The notes beneath the pieces were generated by a model. The model was not told where the DNA came from and ran no database searches. It saw only the letters and a list, made by a program, of their open reading frames with translations. Below, in pieces: positions 1 to 7,676 of a DNA stretch of 64,000 nucleotides (position 1 is the stretch's first letter; every line of letters begins with the position of its first letter). The stretch spans positions 1-64,000 of the forward strand of contig JAPCJO010000002.1 in the NCBI GenBank assembly GCA_027886905.1. Reading direction: 5' to 3'. A program made the position numbers and the translations under genes. The stretch comes from Nitrososphaerota archaeon (GTDB lineage Archaea; Thermoproteota; Nitrososphaeria; Nitrososphaerales; Gagatemarchaeaceae).

Positions 1-1093
1 CCCGCGGCCTGACTGACTCGAACCAGCACGGGATGAGCTTGTCGTAGGTCTTGCCCGCGATGGTCGCCTTGAGCACGGCGCTGCAGTACATCTCGTTGAA
101 GGTCGTCTCCCCCTCGTTGGAGACGCCGGAGACGACTATCGTGCAGACGGCCCGGGGGGTAAAGGTGATCTCGAGGGTGTCCGACGAGTCGGCGGCGGAG
201 TACACGGTCTTTCCGGGCACCCTCGGCTGGTAATCGGGGTAGAGCAATCTCGTAACCCCCGGCAGGTAGGCTCGCTCCCCCGTGAACTCCCCAGACTTTG
301 TGGCGGTGACCTGCTCGGAGCCGAAGAACTTCTCGCCGCCGCCCGCCGTCTTGACTATGATTCCCCCGTATGAGCTCGCGCCCGAAGGGCCGTACCTGTA
401 GAAGAGGAAGCTCACCCTCTCCGGCTCCCCCGCGCTCGCCGGGTCGCAGAGGAGGACCCCTGTGTCCCACCCCATCACACTCCCCCAGTCGAAGCGCCCC
501 CCTTCGTGGTCCTGGTAGCCGGTCTTCGTGTCGATGTGGTAGACCGCGCCGGGCGCCTCAATCGTCCCAACGACGGAGAGCCTGGGGAGCTCCACCCACT
601 TGTCCCATATCCTCGCCATCTCCGCCGCGGCCCCGAGCATCCCCATGTTGATCTGGTTCTTGGCGAGGATGTCAAGGCCGATCTGGTTCATGGTCACGGG
701 CGGGAGCATCACGGGGACCTTCAGGTCTAGCGAGACGTCGTCTATCTTCCCCTTGATGGTGAAGGAGTTCCCCGAATACGAGACGGCGACCTCCTTCGCG
801 ATGAACTCGGGGTTGTAGGGCGACACGGTCAGCTTTCCCAGCGGGATGAGTTTCAGGGCGGTGTGGACCTTGTCCCCGGGGCCCACGAGGAAGGCAAGGG
901 CAGCCCCGTACCCCCGCCTGCCGTCGTAGGGGTTGCCGTGGACGGCGAAGTTCAGCAGGCCGAAGACCTTGCTCGTCCGGTCGAAGAAGACAAAGTCGTG
1001 CCACTCCTTGTAGAGGGAAAGGCGGGAGTCGAAGATCGAAGGCAGGCTGAAGGCATCGACCCAGGAGACGTCCTCGAGTCGGGACGATAGCAA
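1..1093 (-). CDS. Lipocalin-like (CrtC/AttH/tocopherol-cyclase-type) protein, 3' end cut by window edge
   Basis: An open minus-strand frame runs from about 1138 to the window edge without a stop, so its C-terminus is missing. The best start is TTG at 1093, preceded by a GGGAGGGG Shine-Dalgarno-like run; the frame is closed upstream by TGA at 1141. The visible ~364 residues read as a beta-rich protein with an early KEWHDF segment and, near the middle, TGYQDHEGGRFDWG followed by WDTG. This resembles the DH-x-G/W pattern of the CrtC/AttH/tocopherol-cyclase lipocalin-like superfamily, whose members act on hydrophobic isoprenoid-type substrates. It lies 64 bp downstream of a small helical protein and a polyprenyl diphosphate synthase on the same strand, so an isoprenoid or lipid role is tempting but unproven. 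The family call rests on motif resemblance only. Confidence 0.45.
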   Translation of the reverse strand, partial: MLSSRLEDVSWVDAFSLPSIFDSRLSLYKEWHDFVFFDRTSKVFGLLNFAVHGNPYDGRRGYGAALAFLVGPGDKVHTALKLIPLGKLTVSPYNPEFIAKEVAVSYSGNSFTIKGKIDDVSLDLKVPVMLPPVTMNQIGLDILAKNQINMGMLGAAAEMARIWDKWVELPRLSVVGTIEAPGAVYHIDTKTGYQDHEGGRFDWGSVMGWDTGVLLCDPASAGEPERVSFLFYRYGPSGASSYGGIIVKTAGGGEKFFGSEQVTATKSGEFTGERAYLPGVTRLLYPDYQPRVPGKTVYSAADSSDTLEITFTPRAVCTIVVSGVSNEGETTFNEMYCSAVLKATIAGKTYDKLIPCWFESVRPR

Positions 1094-1157
1094 GTCACGC
1101 CCCTCCCGTTCGAGCCGCTGGTCTGCGCTGGCGAGAGGTCAGAGCCGCAGCCCTTTC

Positions 1158-1541
1158 TCACTTTTCGCTGGCCTGGGCGTCCAGGATCTCGAGCGTCCTT
1201 GCCGAGAGCCTCTGGAGGAGGACCAGCTGGTCGGAGTTGAACTGGAGTACCGCTCGGGTCAGGTCGTCGATCGAGCCCTCCACCACCTGCGACATGGTCT
1301 CGCTGTCCATGTTGGACAGCCGCGTGGAGAGGGTCCCCAGCCTCTGGAAGGTCTCCAGAGAGTTCGCTATCGACATCTGCGTGAGCTTGGTAAGCTGCTG
1401 TTGATACTCGGGATTGTTGAGCGTCTTCAGCGCCTGGTTCAGCGCGCGCTGGATAACTCGCGGATCGAGATTAATGACGGTCGCGCCAGGCGATGGGCCT
1501 TCGCCCGACTTGGAATCGGCCGCCTTTCCGTTCTTTTTCAA
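1158..1541 (-). CDS. Small helical protein, phasin-like composition, function unknown
   Basis: A 127-residue protein starting with TTG (LKKNGKAADS). After a ~25-residue polar N-terminus it is almost wholly predicted amphipathic helix, rich in Gln, Leu, Asn and Ser (for example YQQQLTKLTQMSIANSLETF), with no Cys and no membrane span. The composition recalls phasin or coiled-coil scaffold proteins, but no family motif is visible. It sits 34 bp after the polyprenyl diphosphate synthase stop and 64 bp before the lipocalin-like gene, all on one strand, so the three may be co-transcribed. No function is assigned. Confidence 0.6.
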   Translation of the reverse strand: MKKNGKAADSKSGEGPSPGATVINLDPRVIQRALNQALKTLNNPEYQQQLTKLTQMSIANSLETFQRLGTLSTRLSNMDSETMSQVVEGSIDDLTRAVLQFNSDQLVLLQRLSARTLEILDAQASEK

Positions 1542-1575
1542 GCGAAAATCGAAGAGTGACCGGCCTCGGGCGCAC

Positions 1576-2598
1576 TTATTTCTTTCGATAGATTAGGTAG
1601 TTGGTCTGCTCGACGAAGAAGTTCTTCCAGCGCTTCTCGGTCATCCAATCGCATTCGTTCACCAGTATCGCCCTCGCCTCCTCCGCCAGCTCCGTCGCCA
1701 CGCGCCTCGCGTTCTCGAAGCTGGAGTACCTCACCATGAGAGCCCTCACAAACTCGACGTCTGGGTCGCTCTTCGCGTCCCTCGGCTTCTTCAGGATCTG
1801 CTTCATCCTCTTCATCTCTTCGGGCGTGCAGGAGTTGAGCAGGTGGATGAGGATGAGCGTCCTCTTGCCCTCCATGATGTCCCCGTTGATCTCCTTGCCG
1901 TAGAGCTTCTCCGAGGCAGAGAGGTTGAGCGTGTCGTCGGTTATCTGGAAGGCGAGCCCGAGCTTCAGCGCGAACCTGGTGATCGTCTCAAGCTGCTCGG
2001 TGGTCGCGTTGTCGCTCCCGATTATCACCCCGGTCCGGCACGGGGTGATCGTCGTGTACCAGCAGGTCTTGTTCTCGCACAGGTCGAAGTAGTCCTGCGC
2101 CTCCAGGTCGGTCTTGTTGTTCTTGACGTAGGTGAGCTCGGTTATCTGGCCGGCCACGCTCCTGTTCGCCATGTTCTGCACCTCCAGTATCACCTGGAGA
2201 GACTTGCGGACGCCTATGACCTCCAGGTTGTCTATGAGGGGGGACATGCTGAGGATCTTGAGCGCATCCCCGGCGTTGGCCGCGAGGGCGAGGCCGTACT
2301 TCCTGTTCAGGGTGAGGTCTCCCCTCCGGTAGAGCGACTGGTCGACGACGTCGTCCTTGATCAGGAAGGCATTGTGAAGCAGCTCGATCGCCGCCCCGGT
2401 GTTCACCGCGTTCCTGTGGTCCCCGCCCACGGCGGCGGCGGCCGCGAGACAAAAGGCCGGCCTTATCCCCTTGCCGGGCCGAGTGGGATAGTCCGAGAGG
2501 AGCTTGTAAGCGAGGGTGGTGGCCCCAAAGTTCTTTTGCAGATACCACTGCATGCGCTCGCCAACCTTTCGCCTCAGCGTGCGCATGTCCTCTTTCAA
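1576..2598 (-). CDS. Polyprenyl (geranylgeranyl/farnesyl-type) diphosphate synthase
   Basis: Condenses isopentenyl diphosphate with an allylic diphosphate to make the isoprenoid chains of archaeal lipids or quinone tails. The protein is 340 residues, normal for the trans-isoprenyl diphosphate synthase family. The first Asp-rich motif is DDVVD followed by RRGDLTLN; the second is FQITDDTLN, in which the usual final Asp is Asn, followed by the canonical KLYGKEINGDI and EGKRT. The KT pair of the substrate pocket is also present (NKTCW). The frame is open further upstream, but a TATA-like TTAAAATATC at about 2621-2632 places the transcription start near 2600, favouring the leaderless TTG at 2598 (ATG at 2586 is an alternative). 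Chain length cannot be read off. It may supply the tail used by MenA (49384-50256), though the loci are far apart. Confidence 0.88.
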   Translation of the reverse strand: MKEDMRTLRRKVGERMQWYLQKNFGATTLAYKLLSDYPTRPGKGIRPAFCLAAAAAVGGDHRNAVNTGAAIELLHNAFLIKDDVVDQSLYRRGDLTLNRKYGLALAANAGDALKILSMSPLIDNLEVIGVRKSLQVILEVQNMANRSVAGQITELTYVKNNKTDLEAQDYFDLCENKTCWYTTITPCRTGVIIGSDNATTEQLETITRFALKLGLAFQITDDTLNLSASEKLYGKEINGDIMEGKRTLILIHLLNSCTPEEMKRMKQILKKPRDAKSDPDVEFVRALMVRYSSFENARRVATELAEEARAILVNECDWMTEKRWKNFFVEQTNYLIYRKK

Positions 2599-2620
2599 AT
2601 TGGCGCGAACGCTTCGCGCT

Positions 2621-2632
2621 CGATATTTTAAC
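2621..2632 (-). promoter_or_regulatory. TATA-like box of the polyprenyl synthase gene
   Basis: Read on the minus strand the sequence is GTTAAAATATCG, an AT-rich archaeal TATA-type element in otherwise GC-rich DNA. Its centre is ~28 bp from the TTG at 2598, the distance expected for a leaderless transcript. This decided the start codon of the synthase. Confidence 0.6.
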
Positions 2633-2690
2633 AGTCCCCCGGCCGCTGTCGCCAGGCCCGCCTGCCGGGGTGGATCACCGTGGATAACTG

Positions 2691-2826
2691 GTCGACATCT
2701 CTGATTCAGACCTCTGCACCACAACTGATTATTATCACGCGCTCTTCCTTCGCGTTACCAATTTCCTTCGTCATTGCAGAGGGAATGGGTCCACCGGGGG
2801 ACGGGTGGAGTCCACCTGCCCGTCCT
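2691..2826. repeat. Copy A of a ~135-bp dispersed non-coding repeat with terminal hairpin
   Basis: This intergenic segment aligns over about 120 bp (roughly three quarters identical by eye) with 6603-6740. Shared blocks on the plus strand are GTCGACAT, TGCACCACAA, TGATTATTAT, TTCCTTCGTCAT and GGGACGGGTGGAG. The right end can fold: GACGGG-TGG pairs with the downstream CCA-(CCT)-GCCCGTC with a small bulge. On the minus strand both copies also contain a tiny frame starting ATGACGAAGGAA (22 codons here), so an RNA, a mobile remnant or a microprotein are all possible. It accounts for most of the gene-free interval 2599-2908. Confidence 0.6.
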
Positions 2827-2908
2827 CCAAAGGTGCGGCTTGGCCGAATACTTTCAGTCTCCTCCCCGGGGACCGGTTAAATCCAACTCGGAGCCCGATG
2901 GGCAAGAC

Positions 2909-3112
2909 GTGGCGTCCGAGAGCAGGGTGACCGACTGGAAGCCCCACGACGGCAGCATGGAGTCCGCCTACCGCTGCCGGCACTGCGGGGGCGTGCTGGA
3001 CGGTTTCGGCTTCCACTACACGTGCCACCTCTGCGGTGCGAGGTACTGCTTCGTCCATATGCGGAAGCACGAGCGTGCCCACCCCAAGAACACCATTGAA
3101 GTACTGGTCTGA
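2909..3112 (+). CDS. Small AN1-like zinc-finger protein
   Basis: A 67-residue protein. The frame is open upstream, but a TATA-like GGTTAAATCC at about 2874-2883 points to the GTG at 2909 as a leaderless start. The body carries CRHC, then CHLC, then CFVH-x3-H-x3-H: three Cys pairs plus histidines spaced much like the AN1-type zinc finger (C-x2-C, C-x2-C, C-x2-H), though the last His spacing is not canonical. Such small archaeal zinc fingers are usually assumed to mediate protein or nucleic-acid contacts; no specific role is known here. Its TGA overlaps the ATG of the next small gene (TGATG), implying translational coupling. Confidence 0.65.
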   Translation: MASESRVTDWKPHDGSMESAYRCRHCGGVLDGFGFHYTCHLCGARYCFVHMRKHERAHPKNTIEVLV

Positions 3113-3285
3113 TGACGTCCGCGGAAGTGCTTAACTTTCCCCCTAATTCAGAGGCCCCGCCGGGGCCCGCGGGCGAGACAGGCCCCAACAGCATTCCGGG
3201 CTGGCAGTATTGCTACGTCCACCGGGTGCCTTTCCTCTACGAGTGCAGCCTGTGCGCGGGAGCGATGCTCAGCTACGGCGACTGA
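3112..3285 (+). CDS. 57-residue Cys/His mini-protein, coupled to the upstream zinc finger
   Basis: ATG at 3112 overlaps the TGA of the preceding gene (TGATG). The 57-residue product has a Pro/Gly-rich first half and then CYVHRVPFLYECSLC, i.e. C-x2-H-x7-C-x2-C, a plausible single zinc site. The end of the upstream zinc finger also has a CFVH segment, so the two products are similar in style and may be partners or paralogous fragments. No family is recognised. The overlap and metal-ligand spacing are the reasons to believe it is translated. Confidence 0.5.
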   Translation: MTSAEVLNFPPNSEAPPGPAGETGPNSIPGWQYCYVHRVPFLYECSLCAGAMLSYGD

Positions 3286-3407
3286 GAGGCGGCGTCGGCG
3301 GAAGCCATTCCAGAACGCGCCTGAGCCCCCGCTGTAGACGGCCTTACCTCGGCCCGCTCTATCCCGCTTCCACTTCGCGGTGCGAGACATTACCATAAAT
3401 ACGGTCG

Positions 3408-3611
3408 TTGCGCACTGCCCTCGAGGGCAGAGTCACGTCTTACACCGCAGGTCAGACCTGGGGAGCGCTGAGGAAGGCCTGGACGGCTTACAGGATCGCG
3501 AAGGCGCAGAACGACCAGGCCGCGATGCTAAAGTACGCGGAGAGGATCCGCACGCTTCAGAAGCAGCTGGGGTTGCCACCCTCCACCTTCCCCAACGTGG
3601 GACTGGGCTAG
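3408..3611 (+). CDS. Small helical protein, unknown
   Basis: A 67-residue frame starting at TTG 3408. From residue 10 it is a regular amphipathic helix pair rich in Ala, Lys, Arg and Gln (WGALRKAWTAYRIAKAQNDQ), ending in PPSTFPNVGLG. A TATA-like CCATAAATAC at 3391-3400 is closer than usual to the TTG, so either the true start is different or the leader is absent. No cysteines and no membrane segment. Not recognised. Confidence 0.5.
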   Translation: MRTALEGRVTSYTAGQTWGALRKAWTAYRIAKAQNDQAAMLKYAERIRTLQKQLGLPPSTFPNVGLG

Positions 3612-3689
3612 TCTCCCTTCCCCGCCCGCGCCGCCTGGGTAGAGCCCGTCTGAGGCGCCTCGTGCGTCCGGGGCGTCGAGACCAGAAAC

Positions 3690-4982
3690 ATGGATGGCGG
3701 TTTCATGCTGATTATATGCCGCGGATGCCTCGTGAAGGACTTGGATTTGGAGACCATGCAAGACGCGGCCCGTTCGGCGGCCGGCTCAGGAACGCCTCAC
3801 TATAACGTCAGCTGTCAGAGCTGCAGGGTCAGCAAGACGTTCGTCACTATGCAGGGCGTGAACTCTTTCGTCATGGAGCACGACGGGCACATGGTCATAG
3901 AGGGCCGCCTGTTCGAGAGCCCGCTGGCGGCCAAGAAACCCTCGGTCGTCGATGTAGAAGCCCCGAAGCCGCAGGCGGAGGAAGCCTCGGAGGTTATCGC
4001 GCCGGCGCCGGAGGTCGACGCGGAGGAAACGGCGGCCCCCATCGAAGAGGTTCCCGAGGTCTCAGCCGAGTCCGACGAGGTGCATGCTCAGGACTTGATT
4101 TCGCCGCACGACGCTTCTGAGGTGTTCGCGGCTCCGGAGGAGGGGGCGGTTTACGGAGTGGAGCCCCGGGTGGAAGAGGTCCCCGAGGTCGTCGAAGCGC
4201 CTGATGAAGTGGCCGCTCAGGAAGTAATCCAGGAGGTGGACGTCCAAGAGGAGGCGGCACCGATGGAGGTTGACGTTCAAGAGCTCGAGCCCTTGGTGGA
4301 AGATGCCCCCGAGGCGGCGATTGAACCGGTGTACGCGGCTGTCAAGGAGGCAGGGCCACAGATGGTCGAAAGAGACGAAGTCGCGGTGAGCGTGGAGTCC
4401 CCTGCGCCTCCTCCCCAAGCGATTCTGCCCGCGGAGGTGTTGGCAAGGGAACCGCTCTTGGTCGCCCAGCCCCGCCTCAGCGAGCAGGACCTCAAGGAGC
4501 CCCTGCTCCTCGCGAGGTCGTCCTACATCGGTGAGTCGGACGAGAAGAGGATGGACGCCCTGAAGGTCTCGAGGGCGCTAAAAGAGTTCAAGTGGAACGT
4601 GGAGCCTCCATACGTGATAGGGGTCATGGTCGACGACAACCTCAGCGTGGAGACGAACATCGGCGTGATCAGCACGGCGATGGTGGCGAGGGTGGAGAAG
4701 CTCGGCTACAAGTTCGTCGCGGTCAACGCGCCCCAGGGGTCCCCGGTCGCCTGGTTCAAGAAGGAGGCACAGGACGCTCTCGGGACGGGCTTCCCGGCCG
4801 GCGACCCGGAGAGGATGATGCAGATCCACCAAGGGAAGCGGACCTACGACGGGGACAAGGCGGTCTGGGAGGAGAGCTTCGTCTCGCTGTTGATGTCCGT
4901 CAAGGACATGGACGGGCAGAAGCTGAGGCACGTCACGGAGATAATAAAGTCGGAGCGGCCGGAGCCGGACATCAAGTCGTAG
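3690..4982 (+). CDS. Acidic-linker protein with N-terminal Cys pairs and a conserved-looking C-terminal domain
   Basis: 430 residues in three parts. Residues ~1-75 contain CRGC and CQSC, which could form a small zinc-ribbon-like fold. Residues ~80-290 are a long Glu/Val/Pro/Ala-rich, very acidic linker with degenerate internal repeats of the type EEVPEV-x5-DEV-x-AQ(D/E). Residues ~300-430 are a compact mixed alpha/beta domain (WNVEPPYVIGVMVDDNL ... WFKKEAQDALG). The layout, a sensor or anchor domain joined to a globular domain by a flexible acidic spacer, is clear; the function is not. ATG 3705 is an alternative start. No operon partner: the next gene begins more than 200 bp later. Confidence 0.7.
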   Translation: MDGGFMLIICRGCLVKDLDLETMQDAARSAAGSGTPHYNVSCQSCRVSKTFVTMQGVNSFVMEHDGHMVIEGRLFESPLAAKKPSVVDVEAPKPQAEEASEVIAPAPEVDAEETAAPIEEVPEVSAESDEVHAQDLISPHDASEVFAAPEEGAVYGVEPRVEEVPEVVEAPDEVAAQEVIQEVDVQEEAAPMEVDVQELEPLVEDAPEAAIEPVYAAVKEAGPQMVERDEVAVSVESPAPPPQAILPAEVLAREPLLVAQPRLSEQDLKEPLLLARSSYIGESDEKRMDALKVSRALKEFKWNVEPPYVIGVMVDDNLSVETNIGVISTAMVARVEKLGYKFVAVNAPQGSPVAWFKKEAQDALGTGFPAGDPERMMQIHQGKRTYDGDKAVWEESFVSLLMSVKDMDGQKLRHVTEIIKSERPEPDIKS

Positions 4983-5198
4983 CCAGCGCCCGCCAGCCAT
5001 CCAACAACCTTTCCCAAGCGTTACTCTAGCACTAAGGCCTCATCCGCGCAAGCGCTCGCAGAAACCCCAACCTCTCCCTAATGCATGGCCCGACGCGAAA
5101 AGGGCTCCATATTTTGGAAGATATTGCATGGATATTTACGTTATCTTTTCATGTGTATACTAGCAAATAAATACCAACGCCCCAATTACACGACTCTG

Positions 5199-5696
5199 AT
5201 GAACATGAACAAGCTCAGCTTGCCAGCGCTTCTGTCGCTGTTTCTGGTTCCGCTGCTACTCCTCAGTCCTGCAGGGGGGTCCGCCTCGACTCAGGTTGAG
5301 AGGACGGGTCACGGGAACATTGTCGCCACGGTCTCCTCATCTACGATCGTCTTCTCTGGGGGAGGGCTCACCCTCTACTACATCACGGGGACCGACGTCT
5401 TCACCGGGCACGTCACGGGGAACGCAACCTTCACGCTCAACTTGTTGGTGCTGACCTCCGGCGCTGACGTTGGCCAGGGTAGCATCACATGCACGTGCAC
5501 CGAGGGCGTCCATTCTGGGACCATTGCCATCGATATGGTCAGCGCTGGGACCTACGGCGGGGCTGGGTCAGCCCAAGCATCGCAGACCGGCTCCGGTGGC
5601 CTGGCGGGCCTCCAGGGACAACTCACCTTCCTGTACAACACAACACCCACAGGATTCACGGCTCGGTACCTAGTCCAATACGAGTACACCCCATAG
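5199..5696 (+). CDS. Secreted small beta-rich protein
   Basis: 165 residues beginning MNMNKLSLPALLSLFLVPLLL, a clear signal peptide ending near GGSAS. The mature part is Gly/Thr/Ser-rich and beta-like, with one CTC pair at about the middle. An AT-rich stretch with AAATAAATAC at 5165-5174 lies ~27 bp before ATG 5199, so the longer upstream reading is unlikely. Intergenic 4983-5198 holds only this promoter. Probable exported or cell-surface protein of unknown role. Confidence 0.7.
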   Translation: MNMNKLSLPALLSLFLVPLLLLSPAGGSASTQVERTGHGNIVATVSSSTIVFSGGGLTLYYITGTDVFTGHVTGNATFTLNLLVLTSGADVGQGSITCTCTEGVHSGTIAIDMVSAGTYGGAGSAQASQTGSGGLAGLQGQLTFLYNTTPTGFTARYLVQYEYTP

Positions 5697-5763
5697 CCGA
5701 AATCCTCCGACGGGTTAGCCCCACGCGCACTTCAGACCGCTCTGGGCAGTTCCCCGGTGGGCC

Positions 5764-6435
5764 TCACTCGAGGCCCTCGGGGTCTCCTATGATACGGATT
5801 ATCTCCGCGACCGCCGCGCGCTTTGGGCCAGACGCGTCAGCGAGCTCCTCCTGAAGCCTCTTCCTCCCGGCCTCCCCGAATCGTAGGAAGACGCGCCTCA
5901 CGAAGGCCGGGTCAGAGTCGGCGCTGGTCGAGGGCCAAGAGGAGTCCCTGCTCTCTACCATCTCCATTATCAGTTCCAGTGACCTCTCCCCGCCTATCTT
6001 GGCCAAGGCCTCCACGGCCTCCTTCCTGGGGAGGGCGGCGGCGAGGTTCACGACGGCGTCGGAGTCCCTGATGATCCCAAGGGCGCTGCATATCCCGGCT
6101 ATCGCCCTCTCGGGGCCGGACATCGACTCGTGGGCGGACTGCTTGATGTCGCTTTCGTCCAGAGCCTCCTCTAGCGCGGAGCTAAGGTAGGACACGGCCT
6201 TCGGCCCCATCAGGCTTATCTGGACCACCGAAAGCTCCCGGACGCCCTCGTCGGTCGACCGAAGGGCACTCACCAGGAGCTCGACCTGCTCGGCGAAGCG
6301 CTGTCTCTGTGGGCTCCAGCCGCTTTCGGGAGTCTCGTCCTGGAAGCCGTGCTCTCGGCTAGCCTCTCTCCTACGGTTTTTCATCGGATGGGTCGCTGGT
6401 AGGTGGGTTGCCGTCCGGGATTTCTGGATTTCCAC
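5764..6435 (-). CDS. HEAT-repeat-like helical protein
   Basis: 223 residues starting GTG (VEIQKSRTATH), with a TATA-like GGTAAACATTC about 25 bp upstream. The first ~45 residues are polar. The rest is alternating helices with patterns such as VRELSVVQISLMGPKAV and EAVEALAKIGGERSLELIMEMVESRD, typical of HEAT/PBS-type repeats used as protein-binding scaffolds. It has no catalytic motif and no partner gene close by. The start could also be the ATG at 6384 (MKNRRREASREHG). Confidence 0.6.
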   Translation of the reverse strand: MEIQKSRTATHLPATHPMKNRRREASREHGFQDETPESGWSPQRQRFAEQVELLVSALRSTDEGVRELSVVQISLMGPKAVSYLSSALEEALDESDIKQSAHESMSGPERAIAGICSALGIIRDSDAVVNLAAALPRKEAVEALAKIGGERSLELIMEMVESRDSSWPSTSADSDPAFVRRVFLRFGEAGRKRLQEELADASGPKRAAVAEIIRIIGDPEGLE

Positions 6436-6602
6436 CGCGTTCGCATGTTTGGGGACGAATGTTTACCAAAAAGGACGCGGTCGCCCGACTGCGCCTACGA
6501 CCAGGCGCTCACCAGTGAGCCGTAGGCCGGGCGACGACAGCGAGCATTCATGCTGGAGAGTCGCGCGAAGCGTCTTCTGACCTTCTGGGGAGTGGACGAT
6601 TC

Positions 6603-6740
6603 GTCGACATTTCAAATATAGACTCATGCACCACAAGTGATTATTATTGCGCGATTTACTCTACAGATACCAAATTCCTTCGTCATGCAAAGGGAGGAGG
6701 TCTGCCGAGGGACGGGTGGAGACGCCGCCCGTTTTCCTCC
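6603..6740. repeat. Copy B of the ~135-bp dispersed non-coding repeat
   Basis: Matches 2691-2826 over the same ordered blocks (GTCGACAT, TGCACCACAA, TGATTATTAT, TTCCTTCGTCAT, GGGACGGGTGGAG). Here the terminal hairpin is ACGGGTGG pairing with CCGCCCGT through one G-T wobble; the arms differ from copy A but pairing is kept, which suggests selection on RNA structure. The minus-strand mini-frame is also kept (ATGACGAAGGAA..., 20 codons, ending ATAATAATCACTTGTGGTGCA-TGA). It lies in the 392-bp gap between the HEAT-like gene and the first pilin; in 6436-6602 I see nothing but the HEAT-gene promoter. Confidence 0.6.
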
Positions 6741-6827
6741 GCTGTCATCCCTCAGGGTAGTCAGTTTTCTCGTGAGTTTACCGGTTTCGCTCCGCGGAAC
6801 GGAGGGAGACCTCTGCAGAACCGTGGT

Positions 6828-7550
6828 CTACTCCCAGTTGCCTGCGAATGGGACCTGCGACCCGTCCGACAGGCTCACGACGCCCGCATAATATGACCCC
6901 GACGCCGCGCTCGGGCTGACCTGGGTGGTCGACGGGAAGACGATGTAGACTGTGGATCCCGAACCCGAGGCCAGGTCGCACGCGCCCGACGGCGCGAACC
7001 GCGTGACACCCGAAGTCGATGCGATAGAGACGGAGGTCACGGACGCGCCGCTCGTGCCGTTGCCGGCCAAGGCCAGGTAGGCGCCCGACGGCGAGGCCGC
7101 GCACGTGAAGGTTGAGGTGACGCCCGTGGCCGTGAAGTCCTCGGCGGGGAGCAAGGAATCCGCCACCACGAACTGCCCCCCGAGAGAGGCGGTCAGGTTC
7201 GCAAGCGTGGAATTGGAAAGGTCGCCGGACAGCCCTCCCAGATTAGAGGTCAGATTCGCCAGAGCCGGACCGGAGAGACGCCCGAGGGCGGATGTCAGGT
7301 TGGCGAGCGCGGGATTGGAGGTGTTTCCCGAAAGCTGTCCGAGCGCGGAGGTCAGGCTCGAGAGTTCGGCGTTAGAGAGCGAGTTGGACGCCCCGCTTCC
7401 AGAAGGGGAGCCTGTCCCGATGCCGAGAGGGGAGCCGCTGCGGCTGTAGTAAATCGCCGCGCCGCTGACCGCGGCGGCGACCACCATGATGGCCACCATG
7501 ATGGCGGCCACGCCCGAGGCGGAGCCCCGCCTAGACCTGCCGAAAGCCAA
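6828..7550 (-). CDS. Archaeal type IV pilin-like protein 1
   Basis: 240 residues from a TTG start (LAFGRSRRGSASG). The N-terminus is a class III signal: basic RSRRG, then the hydrophobic segment VAAIMVAIMVVAAAVSGAA, the pattern cut by an archaeal prepilin peptidase after the Gly. After ~45 residues comes a Leu/Ser/Asn repeat region (units like NLTSALGRLSG, four to five copies), then a beta domain with TFTCAASPSGAYLAL shared almost exactly with pilin 2. Likely assembled into an adhesive or secretion-type pilus at the membrane. Its promoter carries the 29-bp block common to all three pilin genes. No pilus ATPase or membrane platform gene is in the window. Confidence 0.8.
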   Translation of the reverse strand: MAFGRSRRGSASGVAAIMVAIMVVAAAVSGAAIYYSRSGSPLGIGTGSPSGSGASNSLSNAELSSLTSALGQLSGNTSNPALANLTSALGRLSGPALANLTSNLGGLSGDLSNSTLANLTASLGGQFVVADSLLPAEDFTATGVTSTFTCAASPSGAYLALAGNGTSGASVTSVSIASTSGVTRFAPSGACDLASGSGSTVYIVFPSTTQVSPSAASGSYYAGVVSLSDGSQVPFAGNWE

Positions 7551-7578
7551 CGACTTTCCGTGCGAAAGGCTCCCGCGA

Positions 7579-7607
7579 GGTATTAAGCCCGTGTGTATCT
7601 GGAATAC
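7579..7607 (-). promoter_or_regulatory. Shared 29-bp pilin promoter block, copy 1
   Basis: Plus-strand sequence begins GGTATTAAGCCC and ends ATAC, with the same 29-bp length as the blocks at 8280-8308 and 9645-9673. On the coding strand it contains a TATA-like GGGCTTAATACC and an upstream GTAT..C.GAT element. The TATA part lies ~29 bp from the TTG of pilin 1, which fits a nearly leaderless mRNA. Confidence 0.7.
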
Positions 7608-7676
7608 ATTTCTGGTGAGGCGACAATCCGGTGCGTCAAGCCACTACCGCCCACAGGCGTGGAGACGCCCTTTGGT

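Noticed and set aside
1843..2631. 262-codon plus-strand frame opposite the polyprenyl synthase
   Set aside because: It is a shadow of the synthase in GC-rich DNA: no family motif, while the minus strand has clear Asp-rich motifs.
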